A stretch of 64,000 bases of DNA from JAEUMY01 sp033764435 (GCA_033764435.1 JANRIX010000031.1:1-64000); one strand, 5' to 3'. Counted from the first letter of the stretch, positions 33,578-42,781 are shown. The notes: generated by a model not told the origin, from the sequence alone. Translations and numbers: made by a program.

Positions 33578-34620
33578 CGCAAGTGGCTTCCCTGCCATGG
33601 CATCAAGAGGCGCTGAGCGGCTTGATCGCGCGCCGCGAGCGCATGCCCCATGCGCTGCTGCTGACGGGGCGTGAGGGCTTCGGCAAGGTAGAGTTTGCGC
33701 GTGCGCTCGCGCAATCCATGCTCTGTGAGCAGCCTGCACAGGGTGGGCTTGCCTGCGGCGCATGCCCCGCCTGTGGGTGGTTCGCTGAGGGCAACCATCC
33801 GGACTATCGCGAAGTGCTGCCAGACAGCATGGTCGAAGACGACGCGGAGGTGGAAGCGGACGGCACGACCAAGTCTGCGGACGCCAAACCCGAGAAGAAG
33901 AGCGCGCAGATCACCATCGAACAGATTCGAAATCTGCAGCAGTTCATTACGCTGTCCACCCATCGCGCGGGCTGGAGGGTGCTGGTGCTGCATCCTGCCG
34001 AGGCGATGAATCCGCAGGCGGCCAACGCACTGCTGAAAACTCTCGAAGAGCCAACCGCCAACACGTTGATGCTGTTGGTCACCGATCAGGCAGGGCGCCT
34101 GATGCCCACGGTGCGTAGCCGCTGTCAGGTGGTGACCGTGCCGGGTTGCGAGCCAGAGGTTGCTGAGCGCTGGTTGCTGGATCAGGGACTGGATGCACGC
34201 ATCGCCAGGGACGCGCTGGCACAGGCAGGCGGCGCGCCCTTGCTGGCGCTGGCCTGGTCAGAAGACACGTGGCAGGAATCGCGCCGTCAGGTTCTGGCGG
34301 CCCTTGCGGCCCCCGAGCGTGCCGATTGGCTGCAACTTGCGGGTCTATTGGAGAAGTCGGACCTCAAGGCGGTCCTGCTCTGGGTCCATACCTGGTGCTG
34401 CGATCTGGTGCTGCAGCAGCAGACGGGCGCGGTGCGCCATCACCCCGACTTCGCCAAGGACGCCGCGCGAATTGCCGGCCAGGCCACGGCACACGCGCTG
34501 TTCCGTTTCGAAAATGAGCTTCGCCAGTTGCGTCGACACATCCAGCACCCGCTGAATGCGCGCTTGTGGCTGGAAAATTTGCTGCTATCCTATTCGCTCG
34601 CAGTCAAGGCAGCCGACTGA
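33574..34620 (+). CDS. holB: DNA polymerase III subunit delta'
   Basis: Clamp-loader subunit. Start GTG 33574 overlaps the tmk stop (GTGA); the open frame starting at 33268 is in the wrong region. The P-loop is degenerate (GREGFGKV), as in known delta' proteins; the four-Cys zinc module lies in CEQPAQGGLACGACPACGWF; HPAEAMNPQAANALLKTLEEP and the SRC motif (RSRCQVV) follow. 348 residues. A short charged insert (DDAEVEADGTTKSADAKPEKK) after the zinc module is typical of betaproteobacteria. Confidence 0.94.
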   Translation: MTQVASLPWHQEALSGLIARRERMPHALLLTGREGFGKVEFARALAQSMLCEQPAQGGLACGACPACGWFAEGNHPDYREVLPDSMVEDDAEVEADGTTKSADAKPEKKSAQITIEQIRNLQQFITLSTHRAGWRVLVLHPAEAMNPQAANALLKTLEEPTANTLMLLVTDQAGRLMPTVRSRCQVVTVPGCEPEVAERWLLDQGLDARIARDALAQAGGAPLLALAWSEDTWQESRRQVLAALAAPERADWLQLAGLLEKSDLKAVLLWVHTWCCDLVLQQQTGAVRHHPDFAKDAARIAGQATAHALFRFENELRQLRRHIQHPLNARLWLENLLLSYSLAVKAAD

Positions 34621-34668
34621 CCGACAAACCGTTTCCCCATCGCCCGTACCCCGATCCCGAACCGCAAC

Positions 34669-35034
34669 ATGAGTGCCGAAGCCCCAGTCGCCATCAAGCG
34701 CCCCGACGTCATTGCCCTGAACCTGAAGGGCAAGTCGGCGTTGTATGCGGCCTACATGCCGCTTCTCAAGGGCGGTGGCCTGTTCATGGAGAGCAAGCGG
34801 AACCACAAGCTGGGCGACGAAATTCTGGTGATCCTGAGTTTTCTGGATGAGCCAACCAAGGTGCCACTGGTGGGCTCGGTGGTCTGGGTCAATCCCAACC
34901 ACACCACCGGCAACCGGCCGCAGGGCGTGGGCATCCAGCTCCCCGACACGGATGTGGGTCGCGAGTTGAAGAAGAAGATCGAGGGCATTCTCGCGCCGGT
35001 CATGCAATCGGGCCGGCCCACCCACACGATCTAG
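34669..35034 (+). CDS. pilZ: PilZ-domain protein (type IV pilus type)
   Basis: A 121-residue single PilZ domain. It lacks the RxxxR and D/NxSxxG c-di-GMP ligands of binding PilZ domains (the loop reads LLKGGGLFMES), as expected of the pilus-assembly PilZ that contacts PilB/FimX. The order holB-pilZ-tatD is conserved in Pseudomonas and many betaproteobacteria. No other pilus gene is in the window. Confidence 0.9.
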   Translation: MSAEAPVAIKRPDVIALNLKGKSALYAAYMPLLKGGGLFMESKRNHKLGDEILVILSFLDEPTKVPLVGSVVWVNPNHTTGNRPQGVGIQLPDTDVGRELKKKIEGILAPVMQSGRPTHTI

Positions 35035-35071
35035 ATCGTCTTTTCGGCCGTCTTCGCGGCCGTTCCAGCGA

Positions 35072-35848
35072 ATGTTTGTCGATTCCCACTGCCATCTCGA
35101 TTTTCCTGAACTCGCCGCCGACCGCGAGCAGGTGCTGGCATTGATGGAGGCCAATCGCGTCACCCACGCCCTGACCATCTCCACGACGCTTGCCACGCTG
35201 CCGGATGTGCTCAAGGTGGCCGAGTCGCATCCGCGAATATTCGCAAGTGTGGGGGTGCATCCTGATGAGGAGCGCGATGGTCGCGAGGTGACGCTGGATG
35301 AACTGCTCGAGCTGGCGCGTCATCCCAAAGTCGTGGCGATCGGGGAAACCGGCCTCGACTATTACCGTCTGACGGAGCCGCTGGACTGGCAGCGCGACCG
35401 ATTCCGCACCCACATCCGCGCGGCAAAGGCGTGCAGCAAGCCGCTGGTGATTCACACCCGTAACGCCGCCGATGACACGTTGCGCATCATGCGCGAGGAG
35501 TCTGCCGGAGAGGCAGGTGGCGTCATGCATTGTTTCACCGAGACCACGGCTGTCGCCGAGGCCGCGATGGAGCAGGGCTTCCATATTTCCTTTTCCGGCA
35601 TCGTGACCTTCAAGAATGCAAAGGACCTGAAGGAAACGGCGAAAGCGGTTCCCCTCGAACGCATGCTGATCGAGACCGATTCACCCTATCTGGCGCCCAC
35701 GCCATTCCGCGGAAAGATGAATCAGCCGGGCTATGTGAAGCATGTGGCCGAGGAAATTGCCGCGCTCAAGGGCATCAGCGTGGAAGAAGTGGCGGAAGCC
35801 ACCACGGCAAACTTCTTCCGTCTTTTCAAGGCAGCGAACCGCGGCTGA
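35072..35848 (+). CDS. TatD-family metal-dependent hydrolase (YcfH)
   Basis: A 258-residue TIM-barrel deoxyribonuclease-like hydrolase. Metal ligands: DSHCHLD at the N-terminus, the Glu in IGETGLDYY, His in LVIHTRNA and HCFTE, and Asp in IETDSPYLAP. Part of the mltG-tmk-holB-pilZ operon; the substrate in vivo is unsettled, 3'-5' DNA exonuclease or D-aminoacyl-tRNA deacylase-like functions having been proposed for relatives. Confidence 0.93.
   Translation: MFVDSHCHLDFPELAADREQVLALMEANRVTHALTISTTLATLPDVLKVAESHPRIFASVGVHPDEERDGREVTLDELLELARHPKVVAIGETGLDYYRLTEPLDWQRDRFRTHIRAAKACSKPLVIHTRNAADDTLRIMREESAGEAGGVMHCFTETTAVAEAAMEQGFHISFSGIVTFKNAKDLKETAKAVPLERMLIETDSPYLAPTPFRGKMNQPGYVKHVAEEIAALKGISVEEVAEATTANFFRLFKAANRG
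35233..35244. repeat. GCGAATATTCGC palindrome inside the TatD gene
   Basis: Exact copy in frame 2 (HPRIFASVGVHP), within a protein-conserved block. Confidence 0.95.
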
Positions 35849-35860
35849 AGCTGCCGCGAT

Positions 35861-37918
35861 TCACTTCAATACCTGCACCAGATTGTTGTAGTCATCCGTC
35901 CACAGGCGCCAGCCGGGCTGGGGCGTGATGATGTAGGTCGAGTCGAGAATCTGGTCGCGCAGCAGGAAACGCTTGTCCTTCGACAGCAGGACCCAGTCGC
36001 TGACCGTGCGATCGCTATCGTCATCCTTGGCCACTTCATGCACCCAGGCCGTCGTGAGCCCCAGTTCATTGCCAATCTTCTCGACCACCGGCTTCAGGTC
36101 CAGGAAGCGGTTGGACACATGGAAGGCGATCACGCCATCCGGCTTCATGTGCTTCAGGTAAATCTGCACCGCCTCCAGCGTGATCAGATGGACCGGGATT
36201 GAATCGCTGGAAAATGCATCTACCGCCAGCACGTCGAAACCCTGCGCAGGCTCTCGTTCCAGGTTGAGGCGGGCATCGCCGAGCGACAGTTCGATGGCGG
36301 CATCGCTGTCGGCGAGATAGGTGAAGTCGCGCTTGGCGATGGTGATCACTTCGGGATTGATGTCATAGAACCGGTACGTGTCGCCTTTGCGGCCATAGGT
36401 GGCGATGGTCCCGGTACCCAGACCGATTACACCGACTTTCATGGGTTTCTCGGCCAGCAGTTGCTGCTTCAGCAGGATGCTCTTGCCGATGCCTGAGCTG
36501 GTCTTGTAGTAGGTGGTGGCCGCGGCTTTGTATTCCGGCTGCATGTACTGCTCGCCATGCAGGATGCCGCCATGCACCAGCGAACGGTGATAGGTTTTGT
36601 CAGTTGGCGCGCCGTACTCGCGCACCCGCAGCGTGCCGTAGAAGTTGCGTGTCATCACCATGGTGTTGTCCACATACTGGTGAATGGCATAGCCGCCGGC
36701 AGCGCCGGTGAGCAGCGTCACCACGATGGCCGGCGCGACATAGAACCAGCGCTCCTTGCGCAGCAGGTACACGGCCATCGCGCCAAAGGCAATCAGCGCG
36801 ACCTCCAGCTCGAAATAGGCAGGCAGGACGAGTGGCGCGACAATGCCGACCAGCACAGCGCCCACCGCGCCGCCCAGCGAGACCATGACGTAGAACGTGG
36901 TGAGATGCCGCGGTGCGGGCTTCAGCCTGACCAGCTCGCCGTGACAGAACATGCAGGCGATGAAGAGGCCAAAACAGAACAGGCCGGTCTGCCAGTAGAG
37001 CTCGAAGTGCATGTCCTTGTCGGCCAGCATCCAGCTCATGCAGAGCAGGGCGACGCCGAGCCAAGGCAGAAACAGGGTGCGTGGATACCAGCCCTCGCCG
37101 TCGAAGCAGAGGATGAACGTCAGCAGATAGAGTGCCAACGGCAGTACCCAGAGGAGCGGGATGGAGGAGATGTTCTGGGTCAGGTGATTCGACACTGCGA
37201 GCAGCAGAACCGACCCCAATGCCGCCAGCGCCACCCAAGTCAGCTTGTCTGCCATGGATGGCGGCGGCTCGTAGGCTGTGGCCGGGCCCGGGCTGGTCAT
37301 GCTGAGCGGGCCGTCGCTGCCCGCCACGGTTTGATGCGCGGATCGTATCGTGAACCATCCCGCGCCAATGCAAAGAACGGCGAACAGACCGAAGCCTACC
37401 GACCAGACGACGGCCTGAAACTGGGTACTCAGCTGCGGCTCAATGAGAAAGGGATAGCCCAGCAATGCCACCATCGATGCCAGATTGGAGAGCGCAAACA
37501 GTCGGTAGGGACTGGAGTGCGGGTAGGTACGCGCGAACCACGCCTGGATGAGCGGACTGGTGGTGGACAGCAGGAAGTAGGGCAGGCCGATCGTGGCGGC
37601 GAGCAACAGGATGATGCGCAGGCTGGGCGCTTCGTCGCCGGCTGGTTTCCATGCCGCGTCGGGAATGATCGGCATCAGCAGCATCGCGACCAGCATCAGT
37701 GCTGCATGGACAAGCAACTGGGTCCTGGGCGTGAGCTTGCGGGTGGTCCAGTCGGAATAGAAATAGCCCAGGAGAAGCGCGGTCTGGAAGAACACCAGGC
37801 AGGTGGTCCACACCGCGGCGGTGCCGCCGAACCAGGGCAGGATCTGCTTGGCGATGATGGGCTGGACCAGGAACAGCAGGAAGGCGGAGCAGGAAATCGC
37901 GGCGGCGTAAATCAGCAT
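35861..37918 (-). CDS. Fused MFS-like membrane / spermidine-synthase-like methyltransferase protein
   Basis: A 685-residue protein with roughly 12 hydrophobic helices in the first 430 residues (starting MLIYAAAISCSAFLLFLVQP) and a cytosolic C-terminal Rossmann domain similar to spermidine synthase: VGVIGLGTGTIATYG (SAM loop), RFYDINPEVI, LSLGDARLNLE, VLAVDAFSSDSIPVHL. The gate-keeping substrate residues of true polyamine synthases cannot be judged by eye. This fusion family is widespread but its function is not established; transport-coupled polyamine synthesis is only a guess. The start at 37918 excludes an upstream extension without membrane character. Convergent with the TatD gene, 12 bp apart. 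Confidence 0.85.
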   Translation of the reverse strand: MLIYAAAISCSAFLLFLVQPIIAKQILPWFGGTAAVWTTCLVFFQTALLLGYFYSDWTTRKLTPRTQLLVHAALMLVAMLLMPIIPDAAWKPAGDEAPSLRIILLLAATIGLPYFLLSTTSPLIQAWFARTYPHSSPYRLFALSNLASMVALLGYPFLIEPQLSTQFQAVVWSVGFGLFAVLCIGAGWFTIRSAHQTVAGSDGPLSMTSPGPATAYEPPPSMADKLTWVALAALGSVLLLAVSNHLTQNISSIPLLWVLPLALYLLTFILCFDGEGWYPRTLFLPWLGVALLCMSWMLADKDMHFELYWQTGLFCFGLFIACMFCHGELVRLKPAPRHLTTFYVMVSLGGAVGAVLVGIVAPLVLPAYFELEVALIAFGAMAVYLLRKERWFYVAPAIVVTLLTGAAGGYAIHQYVDNTMVMTRNFYGTLRVREYGAPTDKTYHRSLVHGGILHGEQYMQPEYKAAATTYYKTSSGIGKSILLKQQLLAEKPMKVGVIGLGTGTIATYGRKGDTYRFYDINPEVITIAKRDFTYLADSDAAIELSLGDARLNLEREPAQGFDVLAVDAFSSDSIPVHLITLEAVQIYLKHMKPDGVIAFHVSNRFLDLKPVVEKIGNELGLTTAWVHEVAKDDDSDRTVSDWVLLSKDKRFLLRDQILDSTYIITPQPGWRLWTDDYNNLVQVLK

Positions 37919-38057
37919 GGGGATCCCGTTGGATGGGCAGCCCGCATTATACGGAGCCATGCCTACGAGTCGGCCAGGCCCAAGTCGACTTCAACCCCGA
38001 CCCCACCCCCACCCCTCGCTGTATCGTGTGCTGCCCGTGCATTGCCGGTAAACTCAA

Positions 38058-38792
38058 ATGACTTCACCCAAAGCGCACGCGAATATTCGCTTGGAATCTC
38101 CCCGCTCAGCGTTTCTCGCCGGCTTCCGGGATCAGGCCCCCGGTGTGCTGGGCAACATCCCCTTCGGATTGATCACTGGCGCAACCGCTTCAGCCGCCGG
38201 CATCGACCCTGTCCTGGCGATCGCCATGTCCATCATCGTATTCGCCGGTGCGGCGCAGCTGGTTGCGATTCAGCTCATCAGCGAAGGCGCGCCAGGTGCC
38301 ATGATTGTGCTGGCCGCGCTGGTGGTCAATCTGCGCATGATGATGTACAGCGCCGCAGTGGCACCCTTCTTCTCGCAGCTCAATCTGCGCTGGAAATTCC
38401 TCATCGGTTACCTGCTGACCGATCATGGCTTCGCGCTCATGACTGCGCGATTCACCCACGACGACACCAATCCGCACAAGCGCTGGTATTACCTCGGCGC
38501 GGGCAGCCTCATGTGGATGGTCTGGCAGATTGCGCTCGCAATTGGCGTGTTCATCGGGGTGCAGGTGCCGGCATCCTGGTCGCTTGAGTTTCTCATTCCC
38601 CTGATGTTCATCGCGCTGGTGGCGCCCGCCCTGAAGACGCGCGCGCAACTCGCCGCTGCGTTCTGCGCCGCAGCGGCTTCGGTGTTCACCGCCTCGTTTC
38701 CATTGAAGTCCGGGCTCATGATTGCGGCGTTGCTGGGGGTGGTTGCCGGCCTGTTGGTCGAGCAGCGCACCCGGAATGAGGTTCAGCCATGA
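38058..38792 (+). CDS. azlC: AzlC-type branched-chain amino acid exporter, large subunit
   Basis: Membrane protein of the AzlC/YgaZ family that exports branched-chain amino acids with a small AzlD partner. Signature GFRDQAPGVLGNIPFGLITGATA near residue 20 and about seven hydrophobic helices. 244 residues. The N-terminal 15 residues include palindrome-encoded ANIR and are probably dispensable. Overlaps azlD by 4 bp. Confidence 0.92.
   Translation: MTSPKAHANIRLESPRSAFLAGFRDQAPGVLGNIPFGLITGATASAAGIDPVLAIAMSIIVFAGAAQLVAIQLISEGAPGAMIVLAALVVNLRMMMYSAAVAPFFSQLNLRWKFLIGYLLTDHGFALMTARFTHDDTNPHKRWYYLGAGSLMWMVWQIALAIGVFIGVQVPASWSLEFLIPLMFIALVAPALKTRAQLAAAFCAAAASVFTASFPLKSGLMIAALLGVVAGLLVEQRTRNEVQP
38079..38090. 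repeat. GCGAATATTCGC palindrome at the azlC 5' end
   Basis: Exact copy read as ANIR at residues 8-11. Confidence 0.95.
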
Positions 38793-39118
38793 GCTCGTGG
38801 CAGCTTTGGCTGACCGTGATCGGCATGGGAGTGGTCACCCTGGCTGCGCGCATGTCTTTCATCCTGCTGCCTGCCGATGCCCGCGTGCCCGAGTTGCTCA
38901 AGCGATCATTGGGTTACATCGCCGCCGCCGTGCTGCCGGCGCTCGTCATGCCGGATGTGCTTTTTCGCGGCGAGGTGGGCGTACATGGTTTCGATCCCTT
39001 GCGCCTCATTGCGGCAATGCTGGCCGGCTTGGTCGCTTGGTGGACGCGCAGCATCTTCGCCACGCTCGCGACCGGGCTCGGCACATTGCTGTTGCTGCGA
39101 CATATTCTCTCGCCATGA
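38789..39118 (+). CDS. azlD: AzlD-type branched-chain amino acid exporter, small subunit
   Basis: A 109-residue protein with four hydrophobic helices (MSSWQLWLTVIGMGVVTLAARMSF), including the family block RSLGYIAAAVLPALVMPDVLF. Partner of azlC; the stop overlaps the next start by 4 bp. Confidence 0.92.
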   Translation: MSSWQLWLTVIGMGVVTLAARMSFILLPADARVPELLKRSLGYIAAAVLPALVMPDVLFRGEVGVHGFDPLRLIAAMLAGLVAWWTRSIFATLATGLGTLLLLRHILSP

Positions 39119-40035
39119 TCAGCCGGTTGGCGCGTGCCGCGCTACTGTTCGAATTGCTGGTCTACGTCGCCTGGGGCGTCTGGCTGCACGTGGGCCAGGT
39201 TCCGCTCTGGCGAATATTCGCAATGGCCCTCGCGGTGGCGCTGCTCCTGCGTCTGGTCGTGACGCTTGGCCCGTTCCTGACCGTAGTGGTGCTCCGCCTG
39301 CGTGATGGTCGAAACATTCTTGGCGTGGGCTTTGGCCGAGCCATGCTGGGCGAGTACGTGGCGAAGTCACTGTCGTTTACCCTCTGGCAGCCGTTTGAGC
39401 GTCGCCTGATGCCGCCCGATCCGACACCGACCCCGGGTGGGCTGACGCCCATCCTGCTGGTCCACGGCTATCTCTGCAATCGGGGCAGCTGGCGGGTCAT
39501 GCGACGACTGCTTGGCGAGCGACTACCCAATCCCGTCTACACCCTCAGTCTGGAGCCGCCATTCGCGCGCATCGACGACTATGTCCAGCAGCTTGAAACG
39601 CGTGTCGCCACCATTCTTGCCGGTAGTGGACATGCGCGCATGCACCTCGTCTGTCACAGCATGGGCGGGCTGATTGCACGCGCCTGGCTTGCGCGTGCTG
39701 ATGGCTGGAGCAGGGTGGCCAGTCTCAGCATGCTGGGTTCACCTCATCATGGCACTGAGCTGGCGCGCGCGGGCATCGGGCACAACGTACGGCAGATGGT
39801 GAAGGGGAACGCGTGGTTGACAACGCTGGAGGCGGAAGAGGCCGGTCTGGTGCCACGCGTTCCAGTGATTTCAGTTCACACCGAGAATGACAATCTGGTC
39901 TACCCGCCCGAGTCTTCCGACCTGTCCTGGGCTGCGAATATTCGCATCGAAGGCGTGGGCCACGTCCAGCTGCAGTCGTCGGTCGACGTTGCCGACCACG
40001 TCGTCACCAACCTGCGCCGCGTAACGCTAGAGTAG
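39115..40035 (+). CDS. Alpha/beta hydrolase, triacylglycerol-lipase-like, membrane-anchored
   Basis: A 306-residue protein with two N-terminal hydrophobic helices (residues 8-30 and 33-62) and then a hydrolase fold: oxyanion segment ILLVHGYLCNRGSW, nucleophile Ser in VCHSMGGLIARAW, LSMLGSPHHGTELA, Asp in HTENDNLVYP, and His in GVGHVQLQ. This combination resembles EstA/LipA-type acyl hydrolases. Starts at ATG 39115 overlapping azlD; the frame reaching back to 38722 is rejected. Position before the lipid block may be coincidence. Overlaps the convergent bcp gene by 9 bp. Confidence 0.85.
   Translation: MISRLARAALLFELLVYVAWGVWLHVGQVPLWRIFAMALAVALLLRLVVTLGPFLTVVVLRLRDGRNILGVGFGRAMLGEYVAKSLSFTLWQPFERRLMPPDPTPTPGGLTPILLVHGYLCNRGSWRVMRRLLGERLPNPVYTLSLEPPFARIDDYVQQLETRVATILAGSGHARMHLVCHSMGGLIARAWLARADGWSRVASLSMLGSPHHGTELARAGIGHNVRQMVKGNAWLTTLEAEEAGLVPRVPVISVHTENDNLVYPPESSDLSWAANIRIEGVGHVQLQSSVDVADHVVTNLRRVTLE
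39210..39221. repeat. GCGAATATTCGC palindrome, hydrolase membrane helix
   Basis: Exact copy in frame 2 (LWRIFAMAL). Confidence 0.95.
39934..39945. repeat. GCGAATATTCGC palindrome, hydrolase 3' region
   Basis: Exact copy read as ANIR (WAANIRIEG), second in the same gene. Confidence 0.95.
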
Positions 40036-40494
40036 CTTCAGCACTTCCTCCGCATGATGCTCGACATCGGGCTTGTCGAGCACGTGGGCGATCTTGCCCT
40101 TCTCATCGATGACGAAGGTCACGCGGTCCGCGAGACCCGCAAAGGATTTGGCAGCAGCGAGAAGACCGCCACCGCCGATCACGCCGAACGCCTTGCCGAC
40201 GGCGTGGTCGGTGTCGGCAAGCAGCGGAAAGTTGAGTTTGTACTTCTCCGCGAATTTCCGGTGTGACGCCTCATCCTGGGTCGACACGCCAAGGATCGCG
40301 GCGCCCTTGGCCGCGATGTCCTTGTTGAAGTCGCGCAGCGAACAGGCCTGCTTGGTGCATCCCGGCGTGTCGTCCATGGGATAGAAATAGACGACGAGCT
40401 TCTTCCCCTTGTAGTCCTTCAGGCTGACGGTGCTGCCGTCCGTGGTTTTCCCGCTGAATGCGGGGGCGGCATCGCCGGGTTTCAATGCGGGCAT
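40027..40494 (-). CDS. bcp: Thioredoxin-dependent peroxiredoxin (Bcp/PrxQ)
   Basis: Reduces hydrogen and organic peroxides, including lipid hydroperoxides. Peroxidatic Cys46 and resolving Cys51 lie in DTPGCTKQACSLRD, five apart as in atypical two-Cys PrxQ. 155 residues. The C-terminal FVIDEKGKIAHVL is typical. Its start (40494) is 14 bp from a palindrome copy upstream. Confidence 0.95.
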   Translation of the reverse strand: MPALKPGDAAPAFSGKTTDGSTVSLKDYKGKKLVVYFYPMDDTPGCTKQACSLRDFNKDIAAKGAAILGVSTQDEASHRKFAEKYKLNFPLLADTDHAVGKAFGVIGGGGLLAAAKSFAGLADRVTFVIDEKGKIAHVLDKPDVEHHAEEVLKLL

Positions 40495-40508
40495 GGGAAT
40501 AGTCCTTT

Positions 40509-40520
40509 GCGAATATTCGC
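40509..40520. repeat. GCGAATATTCGC palindrome upstream of bcp
   Basis: Exact intergenic copy between the reductase 3' end (40542) and the bcp start (40494), both on the minus strand. Confidence 0.95.
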
Positions 40521-40541
40521 GGTCGCGTCAGGCGCCGGGCA

Positions 40542-42539
40542 TCACCAGTGAATGCCCTGCGTGATTTGCGCGAAGGCCATCTGTTCGGGAGTGAGTTCGA
40601 TCTCCGCCGGCTTCTCGCCTTTCTTCTCCTTGCCTTGCGCGGCTGCCGAGTCGGGGAACATGGTAAATGCCGTGTTGAGGATGATCTGCGTGATCTTGGG
40701 GGCCAGAGCGTGCAATGTCGCGCCGGCGATGCCCAGACGTGTCGCGATGCGCACGGGCTTGTACAGGATGGCCTCGACCACCAGATCCGCCGCCTGCTCG
40801 GGTGAGAGCGTCGGCACGCTGTTGTACATCTTGGTCGGCGCGATCATGGGGGTGCGCACCAGCGGCATGTTGATGGTCGTGAAATGCACATGGTCGCCCG
40901 CAAATTCGCTGGCAGCGCAACCGGAAAAGGCATCCAGGGCGGCCTTCGAGGCCACGTAGGCCGAAAAGCGCGGCGCCTGGGTCAATACGCCGATCGATGA
41001 GATGTTGATGATGTGACCACCGCCTTGCGCCACCATGCCGGGCAGGAAGCCCATGATGAGGCGCAGCGAGCCGAAGTAATTGAGCTGCATGGTGCGCTCG
41101 AAATCGTGGAAGCGATCGTAGCTGTTGGCGATGCCGCGGCGGATGGATCGGCCGGCGTTGTTGACCAGATAGTCGCAACGCTTGAAGTCTTTCAGCACGG
41201 ATGCGACCAGCTTGTCGCAGTCGGCGATGCTGGACAGATCGCAGGAGTAGAACTTGGCATTTCCGCCCATCTCCTTGATCTTGGCCAGCGTGACCTGGGC
41301 CTTCTCCGGATCGCGGGCGACGATGACCACTTGCGCGCCCGCTTCGGCCAGCTTGTAGGCGGTGGCCTCGCCGATGCCGGAGGTGCCGCCAGTGACCACG
41401 ACCACCTTGTCTTTCACCTTGCCGGCGAGTGTGCGGTCGATGAAGAGATCCGGATCGAGATTGCGTTCCCAGTAATCCCAGAGACGCCAGGCATAGTCTT
41501 CCAGGCGGGGCACGCTGATCCCCGATCCTTTCAGCGCCTTGGCGGTGTCGCGAGTGTCGAACCGGGTCGGGTAGCTGATGAACTTGAACATGTCCTTCGG
41601 AATGCCCAGGTCAGTCAGCACCTGTTTCTGGATGCGACGGATCGGCGCCAGGGACATGATGCCGTCCAGCACGTAGCTGGGAATGAAGCTGAACATCTTC
41701 GTGTTCAGGCGCATGGTCATCTGCGGTGCATGACCGGCCTTGGCGAAAAGGTTCAGCACCTCGCCCACGCGCATGGGTTCCGGATCGGTCAGGTGGAAGC
41801 AGGCGCCGTCCAGCCCTTTCTTGTGCGCGATGTGGTCCATGGCATCCACCACATAATCCACCGGCACGAGATTGATGCGACCGCCCTCGATGCCGATGGT
41901 CGGCACCCATTGCGGCAACATGTCGCGCATTTTTTGGATGAACTTGAAGAAGTAGTAGGGCCCGTCGATCTTGTCGATCTCGCCCGTCTGCGAATGGCCG
42001 ACCACGATGCCGGGACGGTAGACGCGCCACGGGCGCTTGCATTCCTGGCGGACGATGCCTTCGGAGTCATGCTTGGTGCGGAAGTAGGGGTGATCCAGCT
42101 CCTCGGCTTCTTCAAACATGTCTTCCCGGAATACGCCGTCATACAGGCCTGCTGCCGCGATGGAGCTGGTGTGGTGGAAGCAGCCCGCATTCACCGCCTC
42201 GGCAAACTCCACCGCATGGCGGGTGCCATCGATGTTGGCTACGATCTGGCTCTGGGCATCGGCCGACAGGTCATAGACTGCCGCCAGATGGAAGAAGTGC
42301 TTGACCTTGCCTTTCAGCTTGGCGAGTTCCGCTGGGGCCACGCCCAGCTTGGGCTTGGCCAGGTCGCCCACGACCGCCACGACCCGTTTTTCGTCGGTGC
42401 CCCAGTACTCGCGCAGCGCGTCGAGTTTCTTCACCGAACTCTTGCGTACCAGCACGTAGATGGTGCCTTCCCGGGCCAGCAGCTTCTTGACCAGATGCTT
42501 GCCGATGAAACCGGTCGCGCCGGTGACGAAATAAGTCAT
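40542..42539 (-). CDS. Two-domain SDR protein, candidate fatty acyl-CoA reductase (alcohol-forming)
   Basis: A 665-residue fusion of two NAD(P)-binding domains. The N-terminal extended-SDR half (residues 1-370) has TGATGFIGKHL and the YFRTK (YxxxK) catalytic pair and resembles FAR/thioester reductases. The C-terminal classical SDR (about 375-640) has TGGTSGIGEA, NNAG and YVASK, like the acyl-CoA/aldehyde reductase Acr1. The same architecture and length are known for the Marinobacter enzyme that reduces acyl-CoA directly to fatty alcohol. The position beside phasin, wax ester synthase and ACBP genes supports that role. Alternatives are an aldehyde-releasing reductase or a polyketide/lipid SDR. 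Divergent from the phasin gene; the shared 242-bp gap holds an operator-like repeat. Confidence 0.72.
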   Translation of the reverse strand: MTYFVTGATGFIGKHLVKKLLAREGTIYVLVRKSSVKKLDALREYWGTDEKRVVAVVGDLAKPKLGVAPAELAKLKGKVKHFFHLAAVYDLSADAQSQIVANIDGTRHAVEFAEAVNAGCFHHTSSIAAAGLYDGVFREDMFEEAEELDHPYFRTKHDSEGIVRQECKRPWRVYRPGIVVGHSQTGEIDKIDGPYYFFKFIQKMRDMLPQWVPTIGIEGGRINLVPVDYVVDAMDHIAHKKGLDGACFHLTDPEPMRVGEVLNLFAKAGHAPQMTMRLNTKMFSFIPSYVLDGIMSLAPIRRIQKQVLTDLGIPKDMFKFISYPTRFDTRDTAKALKGSGISVPRLEDYAWRLWDYWERNLDPDLFIDRTLAGKVKDKVVVVTGGTSGIGEATAYKLAEAGAQVVIVARDPEKAQVTLAKIKEMGGNAKFYSCDLSSIADCDKLVASVLKDFKRCDYLVNNAGRSIRRGIANSYDRFHDFERTMQLNYFGSLRLIMGFLPGMVAQGGGHIINISSIGVLTQAPRFSAYVASKAALDAFSGCAASEFAGDHVHFTTINMPLVRTPMIAPTKMYNSVPTLSPEQAADLVVEAILYKPVRIATRLGIAGATLHALAPKITQIILNTAFTMFPDSAAAQGKEKKGEKPAEIELTPEQMAFAQITQGIHW

Positions 42540-42670
42540 GGAACTCCTCCGTGGGTCTTGTAGGTTTGAAGACTGACGACTGCATGATGGACGGCAGCCG
42601 TTCCGCTCAGCGGCGGCGATTTTTCAGGAATCATACACGGGCGCATCGTGCCCGCAAGACATGGCCGGCT

Positions 42671-42690
42671 TTTAGTGTGATCGCTCTAAA
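42671..42690 (+). promoter_or_regulatory. Operator-like inverted repeat, copy A, over the phasin promoter
   Basis: TTTAGTG-TGATCG-CTCTAAA. Nine bp downstream is TACACT (42700-42705), a -10 box whose -35 position falls inside the repeat. The reverse complement of copy B matches it at 18 of 20 positions, with the same 9-bp distance to its -10. Suggests a repressor site controlling the phasin gene and possibly the divergent reductase. Confidence 0.7.
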
Positions 42691-42781
42691 GCCCTTGCCT
42701 ACACTGCCTCCATCGTCAGTCCGCTTTCTGCATGTCCCCAACCGCATTTTTAGCTTCATTGATTCCCTCAAGGAGATAGTC

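Noticed and set aside
35046..35063. CGGCCG-TCTTCG-CGGCCG hairpin between pilZ and tatD
   Set aside because: Short stem with no T-run and inside an apparent operon; not supported as a terminator.
36557..38587. A 676-codon open frame on the plus strand
   Set aside because: It lies antisense to the membrane/spermidine-synthase-like gene and then shares azlC in another frame. The product is low-complexity (His, Gln, Arg-rich), without motifs, as expected from a high-GC shadow.
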